From the NCBI GenBank assembly GCA_002717145.1, contig PBCP01000059.1, positions 1-55,336 on the forward strand: a stretch of 55,336 nt of DNA, read 5' to 3'. Numbering within the stretch: position 1 is the stretch's first letter; each line of letters opens with the position of its first letter. Position numbers and translations under genes: made by a program. Below the pieces are notes generated by a model, which saw only the letters and a list, made by a program, of their open reading frames with translations, ran no database searches and had not been told where the DNA came from. This DNA is from Planctomycetaceae bacterium (lineage in GTDB: Bacteria > Planctomycetota > Planctomycetia > Pirellulales > Pirellulaceae). Positions 35,730 through 44,828 of the stretch are shown here, one piece after another.

Positions 35730-37433
35730 TTAATCCCACCACCAGGTGTTACCGCGTAACGCTATATCACGATTACCCTGATACTCAGCATTCAGAATCC
35801 CATAGTCATCCTGTTTCAAATTGTTCACTTCGACGACGGGGCGAGGATCAACGACAACGCCACCTGATACAGCAGCAAGAACTACTCGTTTTTCTGTAAT
35901 CCGATGGCTTACCACTGACTCAACAGTCGTCACTGCTGTGGCACGCGTTGGCTGAAATCCGTACGATTGACTATAGAACTCTGGATTCCAACCAACCTTA
36001 CGGTCAAGTTCCTGAGACTTTATGAGCATTGAGACCACTGCCAAGTCGAAGATATTCCGTAACTCCTGATACACCGGGTATCGTTTAGCGATCATCTCAA
36101 AATTGTGCGTAAATTCTGACGCAAATTGCTGTGTCAAAGGATCTGACTTGCCAGTCTGCTGGCGATTTCCCAATTTATCGACAATTTCATTTTCACTTAG
36201 TACTTTAACGGCCGGACCAACAACCTCATATGCGAAGCCGTCTTTTGACGCGTGTAGAGTCTGGTAATTAGTCGTAAACCACCAACGCAACATATTCACC
36301 GCCTGAGCTGGCTCGTCAGACTGGACAAGATTGTCAAGATAACTGCTCATTCCAGGTACACCAGGGGCTTCGCCTAATCCAATCAACTTCATATGATGGT
36401 CAGCTTCAACCAAAACTCGAGCAAGATGAGTCTGATTGTCCGTTCCAAACACCTCTACATCCTGCTTCCCAACCGACTGCCGTAACCCCTCTATCCAGGC
36501 AGCTGTATTCTTTATGGTTAAAGATTTGCCATTATGAGCTGCCAAATACTGTTGGGCCTTTAAAAGATTCTCAGCTCGCGGAGTAATCGAACAGCCAAAT
36601 GTCGGGTTCTCCGAATAAGCATTGCGCATTAACTCAACCAGATAATCCAATTTCAAGACAGGCTTACCATTGTTTGCATTCACTACCCGGCCATTTGCAT
36701 CCTCTTGCCAGGGGCCGGCAGGGCCAGCAAGCACAATGTCACCTTGTTGTGGATAGACAAGCACATAGCGGACTTTGTAGATCCCCGCTAAATTCCTCAT
36801 CGCTGCATTCGGCGTTTCTCCTCTTAAACGCAACAACTCAAGCTGCTGCTGAAGACGAACAAGTGACACTTTTCGCATCGATGAATGTTCTCGTATGTCC
36901 TGACCATTGTCACTAAACATCCCTTCAAACTGCTCTCGACGTATCCCCTGCAACTCTGAACCTCTACGAGAATCAAGCGGCACCATCAAGCCCTTACGAT
37001 TCACGTAGATCCCACCCGGGAACGGAGTAATCGTACCAGCACCACCCAAATCATCCCAACTGTCCGGAGCCACCGTTGCCTTGATCAAATCAATCAAGGT
37101 ATCGAAGTCTGCCATAGCGGCGCCCCCCTGTCCTCTTGGAAGCATCGGCCCTGAACCCGCCTGACCATTTGACCCCAAAAGTCTTAAATTCCCCATCTGT
37201 TGCAGAGAAGAAAGAGACCTCATCGCTCCGGACTGAACACCGGAAGCAGCCTGATGGCGAGCAACCTGAGCAATCTGCTGGCGTCGCAAATCCGGATTTT
37301 GGTTTGACCGAGCGTATCCTAAAGCCTGTACATATTCCCCAGAGCGTAATAACTGATGAAATTCATCGGTCTGCGCGTGAGATGCAGTACACCAACACAA
37401 GCTCGTCAAAATAGCTAAGAGTCGTAATAGCAT
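35730..37433 (-). CDS. Exported planctomycete protein, DUF1598-like
   Basis: A 567-residue protein from the ATG at 37433, giving a clear signal peptide (MLLRLLAILTSLCWCTASHA); an upstream ATG at 37505 would bury it. The segment FDTLIDLIKATVAPDSWDDL followed by GGAGTITPFPGG is a block seen in many planctomycete secreted proteins. The central part (VSLVRLQQQLELLRLRGETP, then YKVRYVLVYPQQGDIVLAGP) fits my memory of DUF1598. No catalytic motif is recognised. It is upstream of the split coiled-coil gene on the same strand, with about 85 bases between, so they might share a transcript. Function unknown. Confidence 0.7.
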   Translation of the reverse strand: MLLRLLAILTSLCWCTASHAQTDEFHQLLRSGEYVQALGYARSNQNPDLRRQQIAQVARHQAASGVQSGAMRSLSSLQQMGNLRLLGSNGQAGSGPMLPRGQGGAAMADFDTLIDLIKATVAPDSWDDLGGAGTITPFPGGIYVNRKGLMVPLDSRRGSELQGIRREQFEGMFSDNGQDIREHSSMRKVSLVRLQQQLELLRLRGETPNAAMRNLAGIYKVRYVLVYPQQGDIVLAGPAGPWQEDANGRVVNANNGKPVLKLDYLVELMRNAYSENPTFGCSITPRAENLLKAQQYLAAHNGKSLTIKNTAAWIEGLRQSVGKQDVEVFGTDNQTHLARVLVEADHHMKLIGLGEAPGVPGMSSYLDNLVQSDEPAQAVNMLRWWFTTNYQTLHASKDGFAYEVVGPAVKVLSENEIVDKLGNRQQTGKSDPLTQQFASEFTHNFEMIAKRYPVYQELRNIFDLAVVSMLIKSQELDRKVGWNPEFYSQSYGFQPTRATAVTTVESVVSHRITEKRVVLAAVSGGVVVDPRPVVEVNNLKQDDYGILNAEYQGNRDIALRGNTWWWD

Positions 37434-37714
37434 GTAGTCTGTTCCACTTTTCCTGATTAACAAACGTTCTCTTATTATAGACGCCAAAAGATTCAAATCC
37501 TCCATTCTTTACGTGATTGAGTCGGAAACCAAATATCAATCACCGAATACTTACTTAGCTGATTTAAAAAATCGCACCTTCCAAATTCAGGAATATGCTC
37601 AAATTTATAACCACCCCCCTTTCTCAAATACCAATTCCCTAGGAAAACCCTAGCCGTCAGGCTAAGATCAATGGTCATTCAATTCATTGGGTTCAACTAA
37701 CGGAAAGTCATCAT

Positions 37715-38911
37715 ATGAGCGTCGATCTCCGATACGGAGTATCCAACTCGCTAACGCTTGAATTCTCAAGTGATCAGACAACCGCATTTGCCGGCCTCGA
37801 TGTCGAAACCATCGATGGATCCTTAAAGGAGGTGATTCATGCAAGCCTGGATCAGGCAATTCACTTTCCGGCATTTCGCGAAATCGTATTTCCCGAAGAC
37901 ACGTTAGCGATCGCCATCGGAGAAGGCATCCCTCGAATCGCGGAAATCTTAGCGAGCCTCATCGATTACATCCAGACTTACACGGAGGTTGCTCTCGAAG
38001 ACATCACCATCGTTTTCCCCAATGAACTAACAGCGTCGGTTGAAAGCCAATTGAAAGAATTGCTCGACGAGTTCGTATTCAGCACCTTAACCTTTGAATT
38101 ACACAATCCTGCAATCTCTGAGGAACTAGCCTACCTCACGGCAACCCAGGAAGGTGAACCAATCCGTCTTAACAAAACGCTTGTTGATGCGGACGTGGTG
38201 TTGCCAATTTGCTCCAACCTGCCTGAGTCACTATTCGGATATGCTGGATTCTTTCATGACTTGTTCCCACTCTACACCGAAACTGAGACAATCCTCCGGT
38301 TTCGCTCCAACATGGACATCGAAACTTTGAGGCGAGATTCCATCGAAGCTGCCAATATGCTTGGAATCCAGTATCTGCTCAAGGTGACGCCCGCCAATGG
38401 TGAAGCCATTCACAACATTGCCGCCGGTGATATTTTCACACTGCAAAAATCAGTACCATCGATCGCCACTGGTAGTTGGAGCTATTCCATTTCTGAAAGT
38501 GAGCTAACGATCGGCTCACTTTCAGGTACTCAACACCAACAAACGTGGGACAATTTGGCACGCGCACTTTCAACCCTAGCAAAGGCGACTTCCATGGGCG
38601 GCGCGATTGTAATCTGTAGTCAACTTTCCGGTCCTTTGCCAGGTCCGATAAAGCTACTCAACAGTAATGACGCTCAACAACAGCTAGGCGAACAACTTAA
38701 ACTGCAACCTGACGTTGACATTCAGGCCGCCCAAGAAATACTAAATCTTCGAAGCGATTACCACATCTACTTATTAAGTGACCTGAACGGGGAAGATGTG
38801 GAATCAATCGGTCTGGCACATATCGAATCGCCAGCTCAGATCAATAACCTAATCGCTGCGGCCCGCAAAGTAAGTTGCGTTGCCGATGCTCATCGTGTTG
38901 CTGTCACCTAA
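37715..38911 (+). CDS. LarA-like (DUF2088) protein with degenerate motifs
   Basis: A 398-residue soluble protein with CGGAAAG 7 bases before the ATG. The N-terminal 45-130 region (HFPAFREIVFPEDTLAIAIG, then a strand-helix unit) and the block EGEPIRLNKTLVDADVVLPI match the layout of lactate racemase LarA and DUF2088 proteins. The usual GTHR-type motif after the second strand is replaced by IVFPNELTAS. The glycine-rich GFSGG-like block is replaced by GYAGFFHDLFPL. So the nickel-pincer site known from LarA is probably absent or altered, and the activity cannot be assumed. No larB/C/E genes are in the window. A YgfZ-like gene follows after 39 bases. Confidence 0.7.
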   Translation: MSVDLRYGVSNSLTLEFSSDQTTAFAGLDVETIDGSLKEVIHASLDQAIHFPAFREIVFPEDTLAIAIGEGIPRIAEILASLIDYIQTYTEVALEDITIVFPNELTASVESQLKELLDEFVFSTLTFELHNPAISEELAYLTATQEGEPIRLNKTLVDADVVLPICSNLPESLFGYAGFFHDLFPLYTETETILRFRSNMDIETLRRDSIEAANMLGIQYLLKVTPANGEAIHNIAAGDIFTLQKSVPSIATGSWSYSISESELTIGSLSGTQHQQTWDNLARALSTLAKATSMGGAIVICSQLSGPLPGPIKLLNSNDAQQQLGEQLKLQPDVDIQAAQEILNLRSDYHIYLLSDLNGEDVESIGLAHIESPAQINNLIAAARKVSCVADAHRVAVT

Positions 38912-38950
38912 TGAAGAGCATTGGCGATACGGTTTCAGAGTCCAATAATC

Positions 38951-39790
38951 ATGCCCACCGTTTTTAATAATCCATCAGTCTGGAAATCTTCTAACATCGC
39001 CCTGGTCACGCTTCGGGGTGAAGACCGAATCAATTTCCTTCACAATTTCTGCTCTAATGACATCAAGAAGCTTGCCCTCCATAGAACAATCGAAGCGTAC
39101 ATCCCCAACATTAAAGGGAAGTGCATTGGATTTGTGAGTGTGTATCGGGGCAACGACGAATTGATCTTAGTTACAAACGACTATAAGACTGAAGAATTGG
39201 TCGCTCATTTAGATCGATACATTATCACCGAAGATGTAGAAATCAAGCTCGAACTCTCTCGACCATGTTCGCTACTGACCGGAAATGGCATCCATGAATG
39301 GTTGCAACGAGAGCAACCTACTGGCACGCTCATTGCTAACAACTGGTTCGAACAAGATTCGTACTGGCTCTTATCCGAGCTGTCTAATCAACAGAGAGAC
39401 AGTCTGACTCCGTTATCAGATCAACAAGTACATACTGCCCGAATCCACAACGGCACTCCCCTGTATGGCCTGGACATCACAGAAGACAATCTAGCTCAGG
39501 AAGTAAACAGAGATCAGCAGGCCATTAGTTTTACCAAAGGGTGTTATCTGGGACAGGAACCGATTGCGAGAATCGATGCGTTGGGGAATGTACATTGGTA
39601 TTTAGTGCGAGTTGACAATCAGAATGTCAATGCCGCCGCCGATTCGACACTAACTCTGCAAGGGCAGCCAATCGCGAAAATACGGTCGACCTCTCCGGAG
39701 TCAGGACTAGCGCTGGCCTACGTAAAGCGCGGTTATCATGAGCCGCAATCGATACTTGACACTGATCAAGGTACTTTGAAAGTCCTCTAA
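38951..39790 (+). CDS. YgfZ/GcvT-like folate-binding protein
   Basis: A 279-residue protein of the aminomethyltransferase fold. The YgfZ signature is KGCYLGQEPIAR with the conserved cysteine at residue 198. The N-terminal strand VTLRGEDRINFLHNFCSNDI is also typical. YgfZ proteins (IBA57 in mitochondria) bind a folate and help maintain iron-sulfur enzymes. ATG 38951 is preferred to the TTG at 38921. It follows the LarA-like gene closely and converges on the next gene, with 16 bases between stops. Confidence 0.87.
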   Translation: MPTVFNNPSVWKSSNIALVTLRGEDRINFLHNFCSNDIKKLALHRTIEAYIPNIKGKCIGFVSVYRGNDELILVTNDYKTEELVAHLDRYIITEDVEIKLELSRPCSLLTGNGIHEWLQREQPTGTLIANNWFEQDSYWLLSELSNQQRDSLTPLSDQQVHTARIHNGTPLYGLDITEDNLAQEVNRDQQAISFTKGCYLGQEPIARIDALGNVHWYLVRVDNQNVNAAADSTLTLQGQPIAKIRSTSPESGLALAYVKRGYHEPQSILDTDQGTLKVL

Positions 39791-39806
39791 CCTGCATTGG
39801 CTAGTT

Positions 39807-40313
39807 TTAGCCGGCGACATTAGGAACATTGGCAACCCGAATCTGGCCCGCATGGTTCTCGATCCAGTCTGACACCTGAATTAGCAGCTGCTCAACCGTA
39901 TTGTCCTCTACGACGAAGCCAATTAGTTCATACTTTTCACTGCGAATTGCTGCCAGTAGGTTCAGCAGATTCTGACGCATTTCTTCGCAGAATTCGACAG
40001 TTTGCTGTTCATTGTATTCTCGCCGCAACAAGATAAGTTGCTCGCCTTCTCGACTTCGTGTCAGCTGCACTAACTTTCCCTGTTCCGCCTTGAGCATCGT
40101 ACTTTGATAGTAACCACGGCGAAATGCATGCTGATTATTAAACTGATACACCGGCTCAGCTCCATAGAAGAATGACACAGCTCCATCACGTCGAAAGCCA
40201 ACAAAGACGGAATCGTCAGACTCACCTTTACCGTCGAGTTTCAATTCAACCCGATTTACCAAAGCCGTCGCTTCCCGCAAAATATCTTCCTTGTCTTGCT
40301 TCTGCTTAGCCAT
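39807..40313 (-). CDS. Conserved hypothetical cytoplasmic protein
   Basis: A 168-residue protein without signal or membrane segments. It starts with a charged helix (MAKQKQDKEDILREATALVN). The central mixed alpha/beta part contains DDSVFVGFRRDGAVSFFYG and VYQFNNQHAFRRGYYQST. An acidic/hydrophobic C-terminal half includes YELIGFVVEDNTVEQLL. I do not recognise the family. Its composition and a good codon pattern support a real gene. It is convergent with the YgfZ-like gene and divergent from the NUDIX gene. Confidence 0.65.
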   Translation of the reverse strand: MAKQKQDKEDILREATALVNRVELKLDGKGESDDSVFVGFRRDGAVSFFYGAEPVYQFNNQHAFRRGYYQSTMLKAEQGKLVQLTRSREGEQLILLRREYNEQQTVEFCEEMRQNLLNLLAAIRSEKYELIGFVVEDNTVEQLLIQVSDWIENHAGQIRVANVPNVAG

Positions 40314-40447
40314 AACCCATCTCCCACTAAATCTCTCGCATACTATCTTACGACAACCGCCTCCCAGTTTCGTTGAAGTCCGGTAAGATATACCCTAATA
40401 GATATTGATGTTGCAAATCTGAATTGACCAACCCAACAATCCACGCC

Positions 40448-40978
40448 ATGGCTCATCACGAAAAACACTTATTGTCGACATCACGATTTGACGTTGTTGA
40501 AATCCCAGCTGACCCGGCCAATCCAACTGGTAAACAACGCCAGATCGTCCGACATCCCGGAGCAGTAACGATACTCCCGATGGTCGATGATTTTCACGTG
40601 TGTCTTATTCGAAATTATCGAGTTTCCGTCGCTGAGGAGCTTTTCGAATTACCGGCAGGTACCTTAGAACCTAATGAACCACATGCTGTCACAGCTGAAC
40701 GAGAGCTTATCGAGGAAACCGGCTACCGCGCGGATAAACTTGTCCACCTTCATAGTTTTTACCTTTCCCCAGGAATACTAGACGAACATATGCATCTATA
40801 TATTGCCACTGGGTTAACAGAAGGAGAAGCCGAGCGGGAGGAAGGAGAGCTCATCACCAATTTTGTAGTTTCATGGGAAACCGCACTAGAAATGGTAAGA
40901 GAGCGAAAGATTTGTGATGCAAAATCCATTACCGGCCTCCTCATGTACGACCAAATCAAGCGGTCAGGAGAATTATAA
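40448..40978 (+). CDS. NUDIX hydrolase, ADP-ribose pyrophosphatase-like
   Basis: A 176-residue NUDIX enzyme. The box is perfect: G71, then E77 and RELIEETGY to about residue 93 (GX5EX7REUXEEXGU). LPAGTLEPNEPHA before the box and the FYLSPGILDEHMHLYIATGL block after it, including the SPG motif, fit the ADP-ribose pyrophosphatase branch. It therefore probably hydrolyses ADP-ribose or related nucleoside diphosphate sugars. ATG 40448 is preferred to the TTG at 40424. The stop at 40978 lies one base before the ATG of the M29 aminopeptidase, and the AGGAGA of that gene lies inside this one, so the two are translationally coupled. Confidence 0.9.
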   Translation: MAHHEKHLLSTSRFDVVEIPADPANPTGKQRQIVRHPGAVTILPMVDDFHVCLIRNYRVSVAEELFELPAGTLEPNEPHAVTAERELIEETGYRADKLVHLHSFYLSPGILDEHMHLYIATGLTEGEAEREEGELITNFVVSWETALEMVRERKICDAKSITGLLMYDQIKRSGEL

Positions 40979-40979
40979 A

Positions 40980-42104
40980 ATGCCCGATTCCAGACTAACT
41001 AAACTCGCCAATGTACTAGTCAATTACTCAGCTGATGTCGTCGCCGGCGATCTAGTAAGACTAGTGGGTAGCCCATTATCGGAACCCCTGCTACTAGAAC
41101 TATATCGCGTCTGTCTTCAAGCGGGAGCCCATCCATACGTTCTCATGCAACCAGATGCCTGCGGCGAGTTGCTTTTCGACGTCGGTTCTGACGAACAGAT
41201 CGGCTACCAAAGCCCTATCGTGCAACATGAAATCGAAACCATTGATGTCACCATTAGCCTCTGGGGAAGCAGCAACACCAAAGCACTATCGAGAATTGGT
41301 CCCGACAAACTCGCGAAAAAGAGTCAAGCTCGAAAAAGATACATGGAAACTTTTCTAGCTCGTAGCGCTTCGGGCGACCTACGATGGACAGGATCGCAAT
41401 TCCCATGTCAGGCTTCAGCTCAGGACGCGGAAATGTCTTTGCGACAGTATGAAGACTTCGTCTTCCATGCGGGATTGCTTCATCTCGATGATCCCGTTGC
41501 CGCCTGGAAGGAATTAAGCATTCGGCAACAACGACTGGTAGACTACCTCAATGGCAAAAGTGAAATCCGGTTTGTCACCCCACAAGGCACTGACTTAACG
41601 CTGGGAGTTCACGATAGATTATGGCTGAACAGCGACGGCAAAAAGAATTTCCCCGACGGCGAGGTATTTACTGGGCCAGTTGAATCCGCCACCGAGGGAA
41701 TCGTCAAATATAGTTTTCCCGCCGTTCACGGGGGACGAGAGAGTCACGGAATCGAACTAACATTTGAAGGTGGCCGTGTGATTGACGCCAAGGCGAGTAA
41801 AGGCGAACAATTCCTAATCGACATGCTGGATCAAGATGCCGGTGCCCGTGTGCTTGGTGAAATCGCGATTGGAACAAACTACTCTATCACAGAATACACC
41901 AAGAACACTTTGTTTGATGAAAAAATTGGAGGTACGTTTCATGCAGCCGTTGGAGCATCCTACCCGGAAACCGGTGGCCTGAACGAATCCGGACTTCATT
42001 GGGATATGGTTTGTGACCTCCGAGACGGAGGTCAGATTTTCGTTGATGGTGAACTTATTAGCGAGAATGGCAGGTTTTTGAATGACCAGTGGCCACAACC
42101 TTAA
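40980..42104 (+). CDS. M29 family aminopeptidase
   Basis: A 374-residue thermophilic-type metalloaminopeptidase. ATG 40980 is chosen because AGGAGA lies 8 bases upstream; an ATG at 40914 would overlap the NUDIX gene by 65 bases. The metal and catalytic block is at the C-terminal third: GRESHGIELTFEGG, RVLGEIAIGTN with its Glu, GTFHAAVGASYPETGG with the His and Tyr, and the final LHWDMVCDL with His and Asp. These are the Glu/Glu/His/His/Asp ligands of M29. The enzyme removes N-terminal residues from peptides in the cytoplasm. Coupled to the NUDIX gene upstream. Confidence 0.92.
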   Translation: MPDSRLTKLANVLVNYSADVVAGDLVRLVGSPLSEPLLLELYRVCLQAGAHPYVLMQPDACGELLFDVGSDEQIGYQSPIVQHEIETIDVTISLWGSSNTKALSRIGPDKLAKKSQARKRYMETFLARSASGDLRWTGSQFPCQASAQDAEMSLRQYEDFVFHAGLLHLDDPVAAWKELSIRQQRLVDYLNGKSEIRFVTPQGTDLTLGVHDRLWLNSDGKKNFPDGEVFTGPVESATEGIVKYSFPAVHGGRESHGIELTFEGGRVIDAKASKGEQFLIDMLDQDAGARVLGEIAIGTNYSITEYTKNTLFDEKIGGTFHAAVGASYPETGGLNESGLHWDMVCDLRDGGQIFVDGELISENGRFLNDQWPQP

Positions 42105-42156
42105 AAGGCTTGAACACCTTTCACTAGAATACCAAACATAAAATGACGTCAACCAG

Positions 42157-43179
42157 ATGCCACAATACCCTCCATTAACCGAAGTTGACCTTCCACTACT
42201 GGTCACCGGGATAGCCGGAGTCGCCGGGTATAATGCCTTTCATTACTACTCCAATCTTTATCCCGGTCAGGTCATTGGAATACGTCGCAACGAGTACTGG
42301 CCTCTATCCGGCAATGGCATTGTTGGCTGTGATATTGTCGACAAAGAGAAACTTATTGCTTTGTTCGAGGAGCATCAATTCCGTTCGGTTTTGAGCGGAT
42401 TGGGTACATGTCGACTCAAATCATGTGAACTCGATCCAATGATGGCTAAAAGAGTAAACGTGGATGGCATTTGCAATCTTCTGGAAGCTATTCAAAGCCT
42501 TGAACATTCTGTCAAGCTTGTTCATTTATCCATCGATTTAGTTTTCTCCGGCCAACAGGAGAAGGAATACATCGAAGAAGACAAACCTGACCCTGTTACA
42601 GTTTATGGAAGGACGATGGTTGAGGCTGAGCATCTGATCAAAGACCAAATTCCTGAGGCGTCGATATTGAGGATTTCATTGCCAATGGGCATAAGCTTTA
42701 GCGGCCACGCCGGTGCGATTGACTGGATTCAATCGAGATTCATGAACAACAAACCGGCAACTTTATATTTTGATGAGATCCGCACTCCACAGTATACCGA
42801 CTGCCTCAATAAACTGACCCACTGGTCACTCACTCACGAACTGCCTGGACTCTATCATGCTGGCGGCCCTAGGGCTCTGAGCCTTTTCGAGATTGCTCAA
42901 ATTGTAAATCGTGTGGGTGGCTACAACCCTGAAAATCTGCAAGGTTGCCCGCGTATTGAAGCCGGACCAATCCCTCCTCGAGCTGGCAATGTCACACTAA
43001 ACAGCAGCAAGCTAGTCGAGCAGCTGGGATTTCAACCATTCGACCCCTGGCCACTCAATGAGCAATACGTACCAACCAGCAAGAACTGGCATTTCGAAAC
43101 TGATACAACCATCAAAGGTTCTCCAGATTTACTTCAATCAGTACTATATAAAAACCCCAATGAAGAAAACTATCACTAA
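42157..43179 (+). CDS. RmlD-like NAD(P)-dependent sugar nucleotide reductase
   Basis: A 340-residue Rossmann-fold protein of the extended SDR/RmlD type. The cofactor loop is LLVTGIAGVAGYNAF. VHLSIDLVFSGQQEKEY fits the STDYVFDG-like block of dTDP-4-dehydrorhamnose reductases, and GLYHAGGPRALSLFEIAQ near the C-terminus is also typical. The catalytic YxxxK is YGRTM, so the lysine is replaced by methionine. Reduction activity is therefore uncertain. The usual rmlA/B/C genes are not nearby. The gene is 52 bases after the M29 gene on the same strand. Confidence 0.82.
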   Translation: MPQYPPLTEVDLPLLVTGIAGVAGYNAFHYYSNLYPGQVIGIRRNEYWPLSGNGIVGCDIVDKEKLIALFEEHQFRSVLSGLGTCRLKSCELDPMMAKRVNVDGICNLLEAIQSLEHSVKLVHLSIDLVFSGQQEKEYIEEDKPDPVTVYGRTMVEAEHLIKDQIPEASILRISLPMGISFSGHAGAIDWIQSRFMNNKPATLYFDEIRTPQYTDCLNKLTHWSLTHELPGLYHAGGPRALSLFEIAQIVNRVGGYNPENLQGCPRIEAGPIPPRAGNVTLNSSKLVEQLGFQPFDPWPLNEQYVPTSKNWHFETDTTIKGSPDLLQSVLYKNPNEENYH

Positions 43180-43349
43180 TCCCTGATCGTTTTAATCGCT
43201 TTGTATAGTGTTGAAACCTATAATTACGGAATAGAAGTATTTCGGCAACGATTCACCCCGTCGTAGTGGCTCGATGGCGTTGTATTTAAACCGCTCACGA
43301 CGACAACCTGCCTTCAACCTGCATAGTACATCCTACAAAAAGGTCTCTA

Positions 43350-44093
43350 ATGGGTATTCGATTTATATGTCCCAGTTGTGACAACAAATTGAACGTCAAA
43401 TCTTATTTGGCTGGTAAACGAGGCATCTGTCCCAAATGCGACGCGCGAATTCGCATTCCGTTTGAATCAGAAGATGAAAATCAACCTGCAGAGTATGCTG
43501 GTGACAAACCTCGTATGATAAAGACTGTTGGTGAGACCATTGCCGAGCGTCCGGAATTGAAATGGTTTGTTCGCCCGGCAGATGGCGGTGAATTTGGCCC
43601 CGCCTCAGGTGCAACGTTAAAAGTCTGGGTTCATGAGAAACGGATTGACCATCGTACTGAGCTGCGGCGACATGACTGGATAAACTGGCGGCAAGCCGGA
43701 GAACTTTTTTCCGAATTTCAGCACCCCCCCAACCTGGCGGACAGCGTCACTTCTACAAACACGTCCACAAACCTCCAGCCGCAATTGCAGACAGAGCAAC
43801 AACAAGACAATTCGGTAGCAGTCTTAGAGCATCCAATTCAATCGCTTGGCAACTTAGAATCTGCTCACCCGACATTCCACGACGACAATTTCTTTGAAGC
43901 TCTTGAAACGAGTCCGGTCGGCATCGAATCAACAGCTACATTTGCCAACCTACAAGTTGATCAATCCACGCTAGCTCACCACAATATCCGGCGAAGTGAT
44001 GCTACCGGAAATAGAATGAAAGGTATTGTTCTGGCATTCCTTTCCGTGGTATTGCTTGGGTCGTTAGTAGCGGTCGTCGTACTTTCACAGTAG
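43350..44093 (+). CDS. Zinc-ribbon, GYF-2 (DUF4339) and C-terminal TM protein
   Basis: A 247-residue protein with AAAGG before the ATG. Residues 1-35 hold a zinc ribbon with two CxxC pairs (ICPSCDNKL and ICPKCDARI). A GYF-2/DUF4339 domain follows (about 65-120: WFVRPADGGEFGPASGATLK, ending in a WINWRQAGELF block). After a low-complexity linker rich in Gln, Thr and Asn, one transmembrane helix ends the protein (KGIVLAFLSVVLLGSLVAVV). The GYF-2 domain is thought to bind peptides. The tail-anchor topology suggests a cytoplasmic zinc ribbon and GYF facing proteins at the membrane. Common in planctomycetes, function unknown. Confidence 0.87.
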   Translation: MGIRFICPSCDNKLNVKSYLAGKRGICPKCDARIRIPFESEDENQPAEYAGDKPRMIKTVGETIAERPELKWFVRPADGGEFGPASGATLKVWVHEKRIDHRTELRRHDWINWRQAGELFSEFQHPPNLADSVTSTNTSTNLQPQLQTEQQQDNSVAVLEHPIQSLGNLESAHPTFHDDNFFEALETSPVGIESTATFANLQVDQSTLAHHNIRRSDATGNRMKGIVLAFLSVVLLGSLVAVVVLSQ

Positions 44094-44172
44094 GATAAGA
44101 ATCAGAAACTGTCTGGGCTGACTATCTATTCAGCCCTTCATGCCCGACAAGCCCCTAAGGAAATCATCAAAC

Positions 44173-44748
44173 ATGTTGCGTCTCAATAAACTGACTGTAT
44201 TGGCTATGGCACTCCTTATAGCTGTTCCTGTTCTGTGTGGAGCGGAAAAGACCAAAAAGGTTGTTGCGAAGGATATCACTCTAAATGTCCCCGAAAGCTG
44301 GAAACAATCGCCAGCAAGTAACAACCTCCGAACTGCTCAATTCGCCTTACCTGCAGTCGACGGAGATAAAGACGATGCGGAATTAGTCGTCTATTTCTTC
44401 GGTGGAGCTGGAGGAGGCGTTAACGCTAATCTTGAACGGTGGTCCGGACAGTTCCAGCCAGGTGGAAAGAAACAGAAGATCTATAAAGGTCAATCCAAAC
44501 AGGGGGAATACTATCTGCTCGACATCACCGGCGTTTACAACAAGCCCATTGGCCCGCCAATTAATCGTCAAACAAACCCAACACCGGGTTACAAGATGTT
44601 AGCCGTAGTTCTCATGGTCAAAGACAAAGGAAACTACTTCCTCAAATTAACTGGTCCTCAAAAGACCGTCAGTGCCGCATCAACGGCCATTCGGCTAGCC
44701 ATTGACGCCGACTTAAAGAAAGAAGCAGAATTGAAACCGGAAGAATAA
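44173..44748 (+). CDS. Exported planctomycete protein of unknown function
   Basis: A 191-residue protein from the ATG at 44173, which gives a signal peptide (MLRLNKLTVLAMALLIAVPVLCGA); an ATG at 44140 would add MPDKPLRKSSN ahead of it. AAGGAA precedes the start by about 11 bases. The mature protein starts with DITLNVPESWKQSPASNNLR, resembling the small beta-rich proteins that bind lipoproteins or hydrophobic ligands. It continues with VVYFFGGAGGGVNANLERWS and ends in an amphipathic Lys/Glu tail. I do not recognise the family by number. It sits between the GYF gene and mtnA on the same strand. Confidence 0.7.
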   Translation: MLRLNKLTVLAMALLIAVPVLCGAEKTKKVVAKDITLNVPESWKQSPASNNLRTAQFALPAVDGDKDDAELVVYFFGGAGGGVNANLERWSGQFQPGGKKQKIYKGQSKQGEYYLLDITGVYNKPIGPPINRQTNPTPGYKMLAVVLMVKDKGNYFLKLTGPQKTVSAASTAIRLAIDADLKKEAELKPEE

Positions 44749-44828
44749 ATCCGAGGTTGATTCAAATCATCTTACGTTTGAGACGCTAGCTAACTGAATT
44801 AAACGGTTTGAGAAAGCAACCGCCAATC

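Noticed and set aside
39799..39812. Small hairpin GGCTA-GTTT-TAGCC between convergent genes
   Set aside because: The stem is only 5 bp, there is no T-run on either strand, and it overlaps a stop codon; not enough for a terminator call.
42908..42918. GTGGGTGGC within the RmlD-like gene, similar to the repeat arm
   Set aside because: Only 9 bases match, it sits in coding sequence encoding a normal Val-Gly-Gly turn, and no inverted partner is present.
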